DNA of 64,000 nucleotides from Gnetum montanum (taxonomy: Eukaryota > Streptophyta > Gnetopsida > Gnetales > Gnetaceae). Location of the stretch: NCBI GenBank assembly GCA_015680685.1, contig MNCI01015499.1:2430580-2494579 (forward strand). Reading direction: 5' to 3'. The position numbers and the translations under genes are program-made. Shown here piece by piece: positions 1-11,249 of the stretch; position 1 is the stretch's first letter, and each line of letters opens with the position of its first letter. The notes under the pieces are model-generated. The model was given only the letters and a program-made list of their open reading frames with translations. It did no database searches and was not told the origin of the DNA.

Positions 1-820
1 AAAGCCCTAGTCGTGGGGGAGGCCATCGCCAACCCAACCATATCCTTTGTATGTTCCAATGCTAAATGCTTACTATATTCAACACCCTATTTCTCCAACC
101 AGATCATCATCCTCTACTTTACCTCATCATTATCATTCTCCAGAATACTATCCACTCATACCCTCTCTGACAAGGTTGCCACCTCATGTACCTCACACTT
201 TTTTCTCAACAATAATATTCTCATCCTTCACCTCCTTCTACATTTCCACCAATTGTACCAAAAGGTTTTGCACCACAACACCAACCTATGAATGCTACTA
301 GTGCTACTACTGTCAATAGTAGTGGAAGTACTCAAAAGTGCCCTTTCCTTAGACATGGCCGTAGAAAGAAGTAGCATGATGCTGAACCCACTGCATCTCC
401 CAAACTAGCGCAAGTTCAACGCTGTGATGCATCCTTCTCCTCGAACTCAACACCTCATGTCACCTTATCAGGGCCACCAATCGATACTCCAATAACTATG
501 TAGCCCAATGAATATAACCATAGAGGGGGACACATTGATCCTTGCATGCCATCTTATGGTCAAGGGTGCCATAGTGAGGTAGCTCCTTATCCCATGACCC
601 CATCATGCAACCTACTCCACTATGCCTATTATGGTCGAGTGTGTGAATCCTAATATGGGTCCATTCCAACCACCACATCAAAAGACACCTAGTGGTTGGG
701 ATATGATCGATCCCCAACATTTCCAACATGCATGGATCCACACTTTCCATTTATTAATTCTTGCCATGATCAAAGGTTTAGTTATGGGGAATATCCCCCA
801 TTCTAACAAGTAGAATTGAT
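1..820 (+). pseudogene. gag: gag C-terminal remnant of N1
   Basis: DNA here aligns by eye with 39420-40205, the Pro/Gln/Ser/Thr-rich C-terminal part of the N3 gag. The shared end reads as a Tyr/Gly/Pro-rich tail at about 770-815. The reading frame is broken many times by stops and small indels, so no product is expected. The N-terminal capsid part lies left of the window. Function is known only from the family: structural Gag of the virus-like particle. Confidence 0.6.
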
Positions 821-2204
821 AAATATTTTTTTGTTTCTTTAATTTTATAATTTTTTGTTTTCTAGTTTTTCATTTTTTAACTTGTTGTTTTATCTTTTTG
901 AGGGTAATCTCATCGGTAAATAAAATACTCATGTGACCTGTTGGTTGAGGTGTTGTTCTATGCTATCAAGTCTCGAGTAACTAATTATTTGAATAGTGAG
1001 CCCATAACATCCACCCAACCATTCTATTAATAAGAGGTTCTACTCTGGGTACGATGATATTCTTGACATCATTAAAACTTAAAGTAATTTTGTGCTCATT
1101 AAACCCAGAGTGAAGAAGGATGGACCAAGAGGAAATGGCTAGGGTGTGACATTAAGTGGACTTGTGGATTCTCTTTGGTGACATTTGTAGGAGTTATCAT
1201 GCAACATGGTTGTACCAAGATCCTTGTAGATCTAACAAAAAATGGGAGTAAGAGTAATAAAGACACTCACTCACAAAAACCAATGCTATTCTAGGAGGTC
1301 CCACTGGAAAGAAATGCATCCATGCCTGGTAGGCGGCTTCTCTAGATTATGCATACAAAAAAAGAAAGAAGAAAGAGAGAGTGTGCCAAATAAGCCACAC
1401 AAAAAAGAAAGAAAAAAAATAGAGAGTTCAAGATCAAAGTGCTGCAAAATAATCACTCCTCCCTTGAATAGAATGCCAAGTGATTGTATGCCTTGTTGTC
1501 ATGGTACTCTTATGAGTGTCCATCATGGGATGAAACAATGTGATGTCACTGATTAGAGGAATGGACTTGGTCTTGATTTTGGAGCAACGGGCTAATGACA
1601 CATTAATCATGCCCTACACTCAAGATTCATTATGCCCTAGGTCAATTACCTCATGTCCTAATCTGTGTAATCCCTTCTACAATTCGTTCCATCTTGATAT
1701 TCATGTAATTGGGACTTGTGACTTGTGTAGCATTGAATTTATACCTCATCATGGTGGTATTTACGTGTGTGTGTTTTGTGAAATTGGTGTAGATTGCATT
1801 TAATCCTTCTAGTACCAATGGACATTTTAAGGTGTGGTTATGCAAGGGCATTATAGGTTGGAATCTACTTTGGGGAGGATCCACTTGCGTGACTTTTGCA
1901 ATTTGTACTTGTTACACATCACCATCACATTATTTTATACCCTTCAAGAATTAAATTACCAACATTGTCCTTTCCCTCATCATCCTTCCAGTTTAAACGT
2001 TCCTCTGTACTGAAACATATCCTTTCTCCTCATCCAATTCATGTATTTCATTGTCAACTTCTATATCATTATACCTTTTTTTGTGCCTTTCGGTCTATTT
2101 CACATTGCCTTGGACCTTTTACACTGGCTTCAAGTCCTTCATTTTTGATTTTAGAATTTCAGAAATTTATCAATTTTTCTAAGTACCCTACTTTAAATAG
2201 GCCA
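821..2204 (+). other. Non-coding spacer between gag and internal promoter of N1
   Basis: AT-rich DNA without a credible reading frame. It aligns with the equivalent spacers of N2 (25860-26344 and 32957-34040) and N3 (40200-41467), which shows it is element sequence and not host DNA. A purine-rich stretch lies at 1358-1425. Confidence 0.55.
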
Positions 2205-2300
2205 TGATATTGTGTACACGATATTGAGTTTGACGCGATATCGGGGCCACGCTATCATGTATACAATATCGTGTCGCATAAACCTATATATATGGAACCC
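2205..2300 (+). promoter_or_regulatory. Internal promoter-like block of N1 (GATATC-type palindromes plus TATA)
   Basis: Several GATATC or near-GATATC words with CGATAT cores lie at about 2208-2275, followed by a TATA run at 2285-2293. The same arrangement (palindromes, then TATA about 35 bp later) occurs in this element's own LTR at 5875-5983. It sits about 520 bp upstream of the ORF2 start. Promoter activity is inferred from layout only. Confidence 0.5.
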
Positions 2301-2814
2301 CCGCTCGCACATCAACATCGCTTTCAACTATTCACACAGGGGGAATTTTAAAAATTTTCTTCTATGACTCACAAATTGCACACCTCTTGTCCCAATAGCC
2401 ATAACTCGCTTGTTAGTGCTTTGATTCGTATTTTGAAAGAACCTAATTGAACCTAGAGTGTTTGGCTTAGTTGTGGGAGAGGGGTACACTACAAGTTGCA
2501 CATAAATTTTTCAAAATTTGTCATCACCTGAAGGATACTATAAAGGCTAATTGATTAAAAAAATAAAAAAAGAAGAAAATGATGATAAACATGTGCCAAT
2601 AACAATCTTATCTCCTCACCTACACCAGGAAATTAAATTTTAAAGCCACCTAATCAGATTAGAGGCCCAATATTAAAAATTTTAGGGGACATTTCCACAA
2701 GATTTTCTAACTTTGGATCACACAAAATAAGAAATGAATTCATTAAGGTAGAAGTAAGGTATAACTTAAATTTTGTAAACAACCTTACTAATGGTCGACC
2801 TTGTGTGATTGCAG
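2301..2814 (+). other. ORF2 leader with conserved 3' splice site
   Basis: Non-coding leader between the internal TATA and the ORF2 ATG. It ends in TTACTAATG (branch-point-like, about 2786-2793) and TGATTGCAG directly before the ATG at 2815. The same branch-point-like word and CAG|ATG are kept in N3 (41802-41830), and an ACAG|ATG in N2 (34676-34681). This suggests a leader intron spliced onto the start codon. I could not fix the donor. Confidence 0.45.
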
Positions 2815-5651
2815 ATGGCCCCTAAATGTGGACAACAAGAAGGACCCTCTCAAGGTGTGTCCAAGTAACCTAGGAGAGGCAAAAGACAAGTGTCTCTTGA
2901 TTAATGTGCAGAGTAGGAGGCACAATCATTTAGCATCCATCAAGAGATTCTTGCTACTTCATAGTCGGGATAGGTAGAAGAAGGAGCTGCCAAAGCACCT
3001 AAATAGGGACAACACCTCACGTTGTCCCTGGAGTGTGTTCAGGCTATCCGAGAAAGGTCCACATCAGTAGGTATGATTGTGGAATTAAACTTTAGACCTT
3101 TCACGGTATTTGCTCCTAAGGCCGTTAGGGACCAACTCAAAGGGTCCCCATTATGATGCATTCTCTTTGAAAGTCGTGCCTGGTACTTAGGAGAAATGTA
3201 TCAATTTTTTCATAATAAAGAAGAAGGCACCACAATTGACATTTGTGGTGTGTCCATAGATTTTTCCACCAAGGCCATCTCAGAAGTGTTGAACCTTTCA
3301 AATACAAGGAGAAAAGTTACTCACCTATCCACTCACTCTGATACTGATGCACGAAGAGTCTGGTTAGATAGGGCGTACGACAAAGAGGACAAGACATATG
3401 GAGAGTTGACGCTAGAAGAAAGGATATACTTCAAGATTGGTACTTATCACATCTTCCCCACAAGAGGATTAAATAGAATTTTAACATATGTGGAAAGAGG
3501 AAGTGTGATATTGATGGGAAAGGTTAATGGTAACCTTTCTCATCTGTATCTCATGGAGATCTTGAGGCGATTTGAAGAACACAAGATAGGGAAGTTCGCA
3601 TTGTCGTACCCTTATATCATTAGGAAGCTATGTAAACATGCTAGAATTTTGGGGTACATCAATGATGTTCACAGAAGAGCCCAAAATGCTTTGTTCACCG
3701 AACTACTAAAGCCACCAGCCCAAAGGAAGAGTGTTGGTGAGACACTGAAGCCAAAGCAAGAATAGATGATGGGGTCCATTGCAACTCAAACTGTAGGGCC
3801 TAGCCTACTCCCAAGCACAGGGCCCAGTCAACAACAAGCAAGGCCCAACACAATCCAGCGAGACCAACCATCATCACCGTCGCAGGATTATCGACCATCG
3901 ATGAGCCATCTCAGGGCCATTGCTGAGATGGTCAGTTGGGGAAGTCGTGATGATGCTAATCTCTTCCATGTCATCAATGAAACCATACGGTCCATAGTTT
4001 CTATGGATTGTGCATGGGGCAAGGTGTCCATCCAAACAGGAGGAGGGGAGACCTATTGGTCACAACATATTTCAAGGAATGCTACGTCTTTCCAAGTGCA
4101 ATTGGAAATAGGTGAAGGGACCACCGTGATGGTCATGTAGCACTAAGACGCAGTAGGAGACATAGAAGTGGTCATAGAACACATCAAAGGATCTTTCAAC
4201 ATACCTATTGTGCCATCGACAAACTTCACAGGAGCATGGGATGCTCAGATTCTAGCCAGTCCCTCAATGACTCCTACGGAGCATGAGGATGTCCTTGATC
4301 GATTGCTGCAGATAGGAAAAGTAATGACATCCTTGTTTGACATCCCTCAAGATGTCACAGTAGCACAATTAGACCTCATCTCCACCAAAGGGAAGCTGGT
4401 CATAGCAAAGATTAGGGTTGAGCATGTGGAAGCAGAGTTGGCAAGACTCCAAGAGAGGCATGTTACCCTACAAGCTGCATAGTGGGACCCATCTTAGTTT
4501 TTTTCCATAGACCAGCTGGATACTTTTAGGATGGAGCAGCTCAACAAGCTATTGGTGGACAATAAAAGAGTCACAGAGGAGAAGGAGAAGGTTGACTGGG
4601 ATGCCTCCAAGGCACAAGCNTAGAGGAGAAGGAGAAGGTTGACTGGGATGCCTCCAAGGCACAAGCACAAACCTATGTGCACGCCAAGGCACTCAGAGCC
4701 TTATAAGAAGAGAATAAACAGCTCACCGCTAACAATCTTTGGTTGACCACTATGGAGAAATAGAAAAATTTTCTCGAAGAAAACTTTTTGTAGTTACGAG
4801 AATAGTTGGTTAGGGTCAACCAAGATATGAACCATTTGGATAGAGAGAATCAAACCCTCTCAATGGAGGAGGTACACACAATCTAGTAGAAGACGACCAT
4901 TGAAATAAGCACGTGGAAAAATGAGGCCAAGCAACATGAAAAGTTAAAGGATCATTTCAAAGACTAGGTGGGGATGTACAATTAGGTCATAGAAAAAAAG
5001 ATCCATATGGCTAAGGCCCACATCAGCACTTTCAGTGCTCAACACATTGATTGGCAGGCCATATTGGACACATATGCAATTGCCCACTAGGCAGAGCTTA
5101 AAAGTTGAGACCTACAGATTCAAGATCTCACAGAGTGCATGGGATTGGCAAACCTATAGTATGCCAATCTAGCCATGTTGATAGTAGGACACCCAAGAAC
5201 AAAGCTCAAAAAGTAGGTAGCTACCACCTATGCTAAATATGAAGTAGAATTTGTGGAGCATAAGAAAAAGTTGCAAGGGTTGGAAGTCACAAATTCTAAA
5301 CTAGAGGTGGTTAAGGCCAGCTACCAAGGGTAGAAAGATGTTGCAGCAGTCTTGGTTGAATGGCTTACAGATTTCTAGGAGTACAGGGACAAAGCTAGAG
5401 CCTACAAGGAAGAATAACGGTTGTTTGTGGCCTAGTATGTTAACGAAAATCAAATGTTCTTGCAACTACCATTTCCATGGGAGGTGTCAACTCCATAAAA
5501 CATTGGAGCATTAGCATGGATGACACAAGATCCCCAAACTGAAGAAGAAAAGCTCTAGGCACTCCTTCAGAGCCATCAAATCCTAAATCCTGGAGCACAA
5601 GACAAGGGGAAATAACCCATGGAGGAGCCATCGCCACCTGGAACCACATGA
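2815..5651 (+). pseudogene. Accessory ORF2 of N1 (plant-transposon-protein-like domain plus coiled coil)
   Basis: About 940 codons from ATG 2815 to TGA 5649. The start is chosen from the conserved CAG|ATG junction. The N-terminal half (open at 3196-3765) has a block around YQFFHNKEEGTTI then ICGVSIDFSTKAISEVL, and a LCKHAR motif near 3640. These recall the 'putative plant transposon protein' domain found in plant LTR elements; that assignment is from memory. A Pro/Gln-rich linker follows (3766-3900), then a conserved middle domain (3900-4480), then a Lys/Glu/Gln-rich segment (4500-5650) expected to form a long coiled coil. Nearly all internal stops are TAG or TAA where N2 or N3 has a Gln codon. 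No catalytic motif is seen and function is unknown. Confidence 0.65.
4575..4666 (+). repeat. 45-bp direct duplication around a single N (likely assembly join)
   Basis: The 45 bases ending at 4619 are repeated directly after the N at 4620. The duplication is near-perfect although the element is old, so it looks like an unmerged contig overlap. It breaks the ORF2 frame artificially. Confidence 0.7.
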
Positions 5652-5840
5652 GTTCCACAAAATTTTGTAATTTTGTGATTTTGTATTTTTCTTTGTGTCT
5701 ATTCCAATTTTTTTCTATTCAATTCTTCATTGCAGCATGAATAAATTCCAAGTCAATCAATAATCCCATACGTCTTCACTGTGTAATCAATGGAGCTTAT
5801 TCTTATTTTGTTTGACTTGATGACAAGTTTTCATTCAATC

Positions 5841-5849
5841 ATGGGGGTA
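5841..5849 (+). other. Polypurine tract of N1
   Basis: ATGGGGGTA lies directly before the LTR start TGATGAA. The inverted copy of the same junction is seen at 11250-11260 in Ath1. A PPT primes plus-strand DNA synthesis. Confidence 0.6.
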
Positions 5850-6760
5850 TGATGAATCATGATTCATTAGGCTCCGATATCAGACCTGCGATATCGTGTA
5901 CGTGATATCAGGTATGCAATATTGTGACATGGCTAGCGATATCGGATGCATGATATTGTGACTCCTATGTAAGCCTATAAATACACATGTAGATGCAAGA
6001 AGTTAGGAGGGAGTTTTTAGAGTCAGTAAGTAGTTCATTTTAGAAGTTAGCTTTCATTTTTAGTTCTTCTCAACCCTTGTTCCCTAATGCATGCCCACTG
6101 TGTGATGATTGTAATTGTACGACACCTTCATTCTAGTGTGATGTACTTGGTCATGCACATGACTGGAAATAATGATTGAGATTACTTCATCATTGCAACA
6201 TTCACTTAGTTTAATTATTTAACTATTATTTATTGCTTTCGTAATTAATCTCTCTCTACCTTCTTCTCCTATCCTTGTTAGTAAACGCGGAATGAGTATG
6301 ACTTAATCACGAGCATTTAAGTGTGACTACTTAGTATCCCAGTAGCATACCTAGGACATGTGCTTGGTAATCCCAGCAGTAGTACATGAGGTCCAAGATG
6401 TGTATGGATGATTAAGGGATGGATGCTCATTGCACTTAGGCTAGCTTAGACTCTCTTCATCATTTTCCTCTTAGCTTAACAAGTTATTTTCCATTGCCTC
6501 TAGGAGTAGCACTAGTTTAGGACTACATCATACACCTCACCCTAGACTAAACCATATGTGACAAAGAAAATACTAGTCCAGGTGGGAAGATAGAAAACTA
6601 CGATCAATGAGTAACTATCTAGATACCACAACTAGCCCATCTATCAAGTTTGACTGGATCATGCGTGAAACACTCGTATTCATATGGTTGAGNTGACTGG
6701 ATCATGCGTGAAACACTCGTATGCATATGGTTGAGTGTAGGGATACCTCACCACTCATCA
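5850..6760 (+). repeat. 3' LTR of N1
   Basis: Starts TGATGAATCATG after the PPT and ends CACTCATCA, giving TG...CA ends and about 911 bp. The end region 6500-6760 aligns with the N3 LTR end (37871-38072). The start and end also match the minus-strand LTR at 10413-11249, linking the non-autonomous N family to the Athila-type element Ath1. A 44-bp direct duplication around the N at 6693 is probably an assembly join. Confidence 0.75.
5875..5983 (+). promoter_or_regulatory. LTR promoter of N1: GATATC palindrome array plus TATA box
   Basis: Perfect GATATC sites occur at 5876, 5890, 5904 and 5938; those at 5890 and 5938 lie in the longer palindrome CGATATCG. Degenerate copies lie between and after them. 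TATAAATA follows at 5976-5983. This is the U3 promoter position of an LTR. The regular 14-bp spacing of the first three sites suggests protein-binding sites. Confidence 0.6.
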
Positions 6761-7527
6761 ATGATCCATCAATTGCTTTAGCAAGTAAAACCATCATCCA
6801 ATTTTGTGTAGATTGCTACATGTTCATAAGATGTTAAATGTTTTAATTAGTAATAATAAGGCTATTTCAATTCCTCCTTTATCCATGAATTAGGTTGTAC
6901 TTAAGTAGGTAACTACAATAAAACTAAAGATCATAGTCTCCACATCTTCTTCCCTTGCATCTTCCTCTTCTACTCCCCCTCAACCTTTCATTGTTGTAAA
7001 GGAAGTATCTCAACCCCCTTCTTCTGAAATCATGGAGGAGTCAAACATTGATGATGATTCTAAAATCCATGAATTTGATGTTGTATTAAATTTTAAGCTT
7101 GATAAAGAAAGTAATGAATGATTTCCAATAGGTTTTATTAAGTGATAACTTATGAAGATATGTGGGTTCTTGTGATTTTTTATCTCAATTTTGTTATGTG
7201 TTTACAATTTGTTATGTTATCCACATGTTTAGGAGAAATATCCAATATAAGTTCTTGTTCAATAAAAAGGTTCTTTATTGTCCATTTTAATGAACAAATG
7301 TTATGTTAAAGATATAACCAAGAAAGTTCAATAAATAAAAAACCATAACCATCAAAATTTATGTTGAAAATTCTAATAAATGGCTTCACTAGCTTGAAAA
7401 TATATATAATTTTTTCAATTATACTCATAGTTGCCAAGATTAGAAATTTAAATAGAATAAGGACCTTCAATTGGCATAATTTAAGTTTCCTTTAAATGTA
7501 ATATTTATGAACAAATTTTTAAGCATC
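6761..7527. other. Unassigned AT-rich sequence between N1 LTR and LINE
   Basis: No mobile-element domain is seen. A short open stretch at 6920-7122 on the plus strand is Ser/Pro-rich then acidic (about 65 codons, no start), and could be a scrap of a coding exon. I do not recognise it. The rest looks non-coding. Confidence 0.3.
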
Positions 7528-9860
7528 ATATCATCATCATCATCATTATCCTAGCCTTGTTCCAATAAAATATGATTGGCTACATGAGTTATTTTTCTCC
7601 ATTGCCTCTATAAAGAGCTAGATCTTTGTTTATTTACAGTTTCATCAAATCATCTTCATTCATTTTTTGTGTCTTCTTTAAGCTTTCTTTTGGTGGCTTT
7701 CCTAAAATAATGATGTAGCAACATTTATTTATAGACTCCTTATCTGATCTTCTTTACACATGTCCAAACAATCTAATCCACCAGTCCTAGATTTTTTCTA
7801 AAATAGAAGCCACTCCAAGTCTTCCTCTAATATATGGGTTATGTACTTTATCTCTTCTAATAACATTTAACATCCATGGAAGCATTCACATTTTGGCCAC
7901 GCTAATTTTTTGTTTATGCCTCTTTTGTATTGCCCAACATTTATTGTCATATAAGATAGTAAGCTTGATTGCTATCCTATAAAAATTACCCTATAATTTT
8001 GTTGGTATTTCTTATCACATAGAACACCACTAACCTATCCTCATTTTGACCATCTTGCCTCAATTCTATTTCTTATAGCTTTATCAATTTTACTATATGG
8101 TTGGAGGATTGATCCTAGGTATCAAAACTATTTGTAATGAGATACTTTTTTGCCTTGAATTATCATTTCTATTTTACCATTATTTATGCTATTATTAAAA
8201 TTACATTCCATATATTCTGTCTTACTTATACTAGTTTTTAAACCTTTTGATTCTAGGTCATATCTCTACTTTTCCATTTTAGAACTAATATTTTCTTGAG
8301 CTATATCCACAAACACAATATCATCCAAGGGATTTCATCTTGTATTTCCTTTGTTAATTCATCAATAATAAAGGAAACTATGTATGGACTAAGCACACAT
8401 CTTTGATATAGACCTACTATGATTGAAAAATTAGATGTTATTCCATAAGTTCTAATTTTAGTGGTAGCTCCTTCATATATGTATTGGATCACTTTAATAT
8501 ATTTATCAAGAATGTTTTTCCTCCACAAGATCCACCAAATAATATGTCTAGATACTTTATCATATTATTTTCCAAGTCAATAAAGATCATATGTAGATTT
8601 TTTCTATGTTTTCTGAGTTTCTCCAACAACCATATCAAGAAAATAACCTCTATAGTAGGTCTCCCTCACACTTATCTAAATTGATTTTTTGATACTATTG
8701 ATTCAAGTTTGAGATGCTACTCTATGACTCTCTCCCAAAGCTTCATAGTATGGCTCAGTAGCTTGATCTCTCTATAGTTTGTACAATTTTGTTAATGGAA
8801 ATAACAAAGCTTTTTTCTCTAATTTTTGGGCATTTCTTTAAAATTTTGTAAAATAATTGTGTCATCCAATAAACTCATGTATCTTCCAATACTTTCCAAG
8901 CTTCTATAGGAATGTTATATAGTCCAACGACTATTCCATTTTCCATCTTTAATAAGATTGTCTTCATCTTAGAGAAAGAAAGTTCATTAACTAAAATAAA
9001 ATTTGGTTCTTCTTCTTGGATGTATTTTCTTGGAAACTCTTTATTTAATAATTCTTGAAAATAGTTTTTTACTTATCCAAAATTTCATTATCTTTTACCA
9101 AAATTCTCTCATCTATTTCCTTGATGCATTTGACATAATCAATGTCCTTACATTTTTTGTTTTTGATTTTTTTCCTATTTATAAATATATTTTTCTCCTT
9201 CCTTTATTCCTAATTTCTTATAAAAGCTATCGAAGGTCTCAGTTTTGGCTTTAGCTACTACTATAGTTACCTCCTTTGTCATTTTGTGTAATAGATTATT
9301 TTCTTAGCTATTACTTCATTGCCATTCCTTAAAGCATTTTTCTTGTTTTGGATAACATGCTTCATTTCATCACTCTACCATCATATCTCTTTTAGGATGC
9401 ATATTTTTTCTTTTATTTCACTCAAAATGTTGTTTCTAATTTTCTAAATGTAACTTTTGATTTGACCCCAAATTAAATTTGCACAACAATCCTAATTTTA
9501 GGTACCTTTATAAAGCAATTTTCTTTAAATAAGATGATGTTATCTTCCTTCAAATTCTAACATTTTATGCATATAGTCTCTTTTCTCATGCTATGTTTAA
9601 AAACTTTGTATGGCTAAATCCATGACCATTAGTTAATGCTAAGCTACAAGACATTCTCCAGGTATAACCTTGTATTCTTTCCAAATAGCCTAGTCTCTTT
9701 TGCACAACAAGAAATAATGAATTAATCCTTTATCCATACCACTTGTATATATAATTAAATGTTCTGCCCTTATATGTTTTTCATCCCAAGCCTAGATATA
9801 AAAGAATAACTATTAGCATTAGGTTGATAGCTGGTTGTATAACTTTACCAAATCTCATGG
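7528..9860 (-). mobile_element. RTE-type LINE, 5' truncated
   Basis: Minus-strand non-LTR element. Its 3' end is marked by a short ATG/ATC microsatellite tail (7528-7550), typical of RTE elements. The body carries the end of the endonuclease, the RT and the C-terminal region, in order. It appears 5' truncated near 9860, as is usual for LINEs. Flanking target duplications were not resolved. Confidence 0.7.
7700..9800 (-). pseudogene. LINE endonuclease/reverse transcriptase remnant
   Basis: Reading from 9800 downward on the minus strand: an endonuclease tail (HLIIYTSGMDKG, KVIPGECLV, 9780-9640); a linker (LVKDNEI, about 9110); an RT core (GLYNIPIEAWKVLEDT, 8980-8880; VIQYIYEGATTKIRT, near 8470; DELTKEIQDEIP, near 8350; DDIVFVDI, near 8310); and a C-terminal region (RGRLGVASILEKI then RLFGHV, about 7830-7760). 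These phrases match the plant RTE family as I know it. The segment around the catalytic DD is shortened and frame-shifted, and many stops are present, so the enzyme is dead. Confidence 0.75.
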
Positions 9861-10412
9861 ATGAGTTCTTTTTCAAACTTTAATTTTTGTAGCATAAATA
9901 TAAGATTATGGGGAAGCAAGTTTAATGATCTAATAAATCCTTTCATAAGTTTTATCTAAACAAAAATGCTTAGATGAGAATTTTATAATCTTAGAAAAGT
10001 TTTCATATAAAGTGAAATTTAGATCTTATTAGATAATGTTTCTACATTAAGTTTGAGGAAAAGTGTTAAGGATTTTATGTTGAGCACCAACCTCCACATG
10101 AGTTATACATTTCTAGATATACAACTATGATGGTTTATATAATCAAGACTAATCATATTATTGTATAATTATTTTATGACTATTAACTAAAGATGTATCC
10201 CTTGCTTGAGTGAGTGTTTAAAAAGAAGTCACTATGAAAATTTTATATATACTTCATAGTGTGATGTATAGACCCTAACTAATGACTCCAATCATTATAG
10301 TTGTTAACTGTGGTCTTTGCTTTTATTTCTAACTTATCTATACAAATATCTCTATCTCAGTGTCTTTTTCTTTACATCGTATCTCACTATATTAACTATC
10401 TGACTTCATAAT
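9861..10412. other. Unassigned AT-rich sequence
   Basis: No domain, repeat structure or credible reading frame. It lies between the truncated 5' end of the LINE and the LTR of Ath1. Confidence 0.3.
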
Positions 10413-11249
10413 TGATAGGTGGTGAGGTACCCCTATGTCCAACCATACAAATCACTAAGGCATTACATGTGATCTGGTTGAATTCTAGACCTATATTTAT
10501 CTAGCACACTATTTTCTCTAGGAAGTGAAATGAGCATTGAGAATGTTTTTTGTCTTCCCAACTACACTTGCAAGGCTTAAGGATATGGTTAAGTGTAATT
10601 GAGGTATATGATTTTTTATCATTTTATGTTTTATAGATGTGATCACCTACAACAAGAACGAAAAGTGAAGTAATTTAAAATCTAATTTGTTTACTGCCTA
10701 TCTAGCCTAACACAAGTAACCATCTCACTTTCCTAAACACATCTTGAACACATATAGTGCTACTAGGCTACCAAATGTTAAGCATTGCTGGGTTACCTAG
10801 TACTATATGTATGCTTGAAGTGGTCATGTTTGCATTCATTAACTACTGGAAACAAATTGCTTAATTGAAATGCAGTAAAGTAAAGTGCATTAAAAGAAAC
10901 ATTAATCTAGTTTCAGTACTGCAAGGATTGTCAAAAGAGTTTGTTTTATTCTCATTACATTGCTGCACTTAGGTACATTAGTGCTCAAACAAAGACCTGT
11001 ACACACTTAGACTCCTTTTGCAGATAGTTAGAAAATATTCTAACTCTGAGGAAAATAAGTGGCAAGAGCTTCACTACTCTGACTGAAAGCTAACTTGAAC
11101 ACTGACTAATAAAAAACTAACTCAAAACAGGAGCCTAAGCACTATATTTATAGGCTAGAGTATATACCCCGACATCAAATACTTGACATTGGATCCAGAC
11201 CCTGATGTTGCCTACCTGATGTCGAAGTAGACAGAAACATGTTTCATCA
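10413..11249 (-). repeat. 3' LTR of Ath1
   Basis: On the minus strand it starts TGATGAAACATG at 11249, after a PPT (CATGGGGGTA just above 11249), and ends CACCTATCA at 10413. It is about 837 bp with TG...CA ends. Start, TATA and end all resemble the N1 3' LTR, although the U3 repeat word differs. Confidence 0.7.
11150..11235 (-). promoter_or_regulatory. LTR promoter of Ath1
   Basis: TATAAATA on the minus strand at 11155-11162. Upstream (11165-11235) lie GACATC/GATGTC words, in the position where N1 has GATATC palindromes. Confidence 0.45.

Larger units (their letters stand above)
1..6760 (+). mobile_element. Non-autonomous Athila-type LTR element N1 (5' truncated by window)
   Basis: Order on the plus strand is gag tail, spacer, internal promoter-like block, 3' splice site, long accessory ORF (ORF2), polypurine tract and 3' LTR. 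The same order is seen in N2 (22490-36850) and N3 (37871-43484). No RT, RNase H or integrase is present between gag and the 3' LTR, so the element must borrow enzymes, most likely from Ath1-like relatives whose LTR ends and gag/protease resemble it. It is heavily decayed by point mutation but keeps its layout. The name N1 is mine. Confidence 0.75.

Noticed and set aside
2815-5651. TAG recoding (stop readthrough) as an explanation for the many in-frame TAG codons of ORF2
   Set aside because: TAG positions differ between copies and alternate with CAG/CAA. TGA from CGA also occurs, so mutational decay explains the data.
6920-7122. Possible host exon with a Ser/Pro-rich then acidic peptide
   Set aside because: No start codon, splice signal or recognised similarity, so it is mentioned only under the unassigned region.
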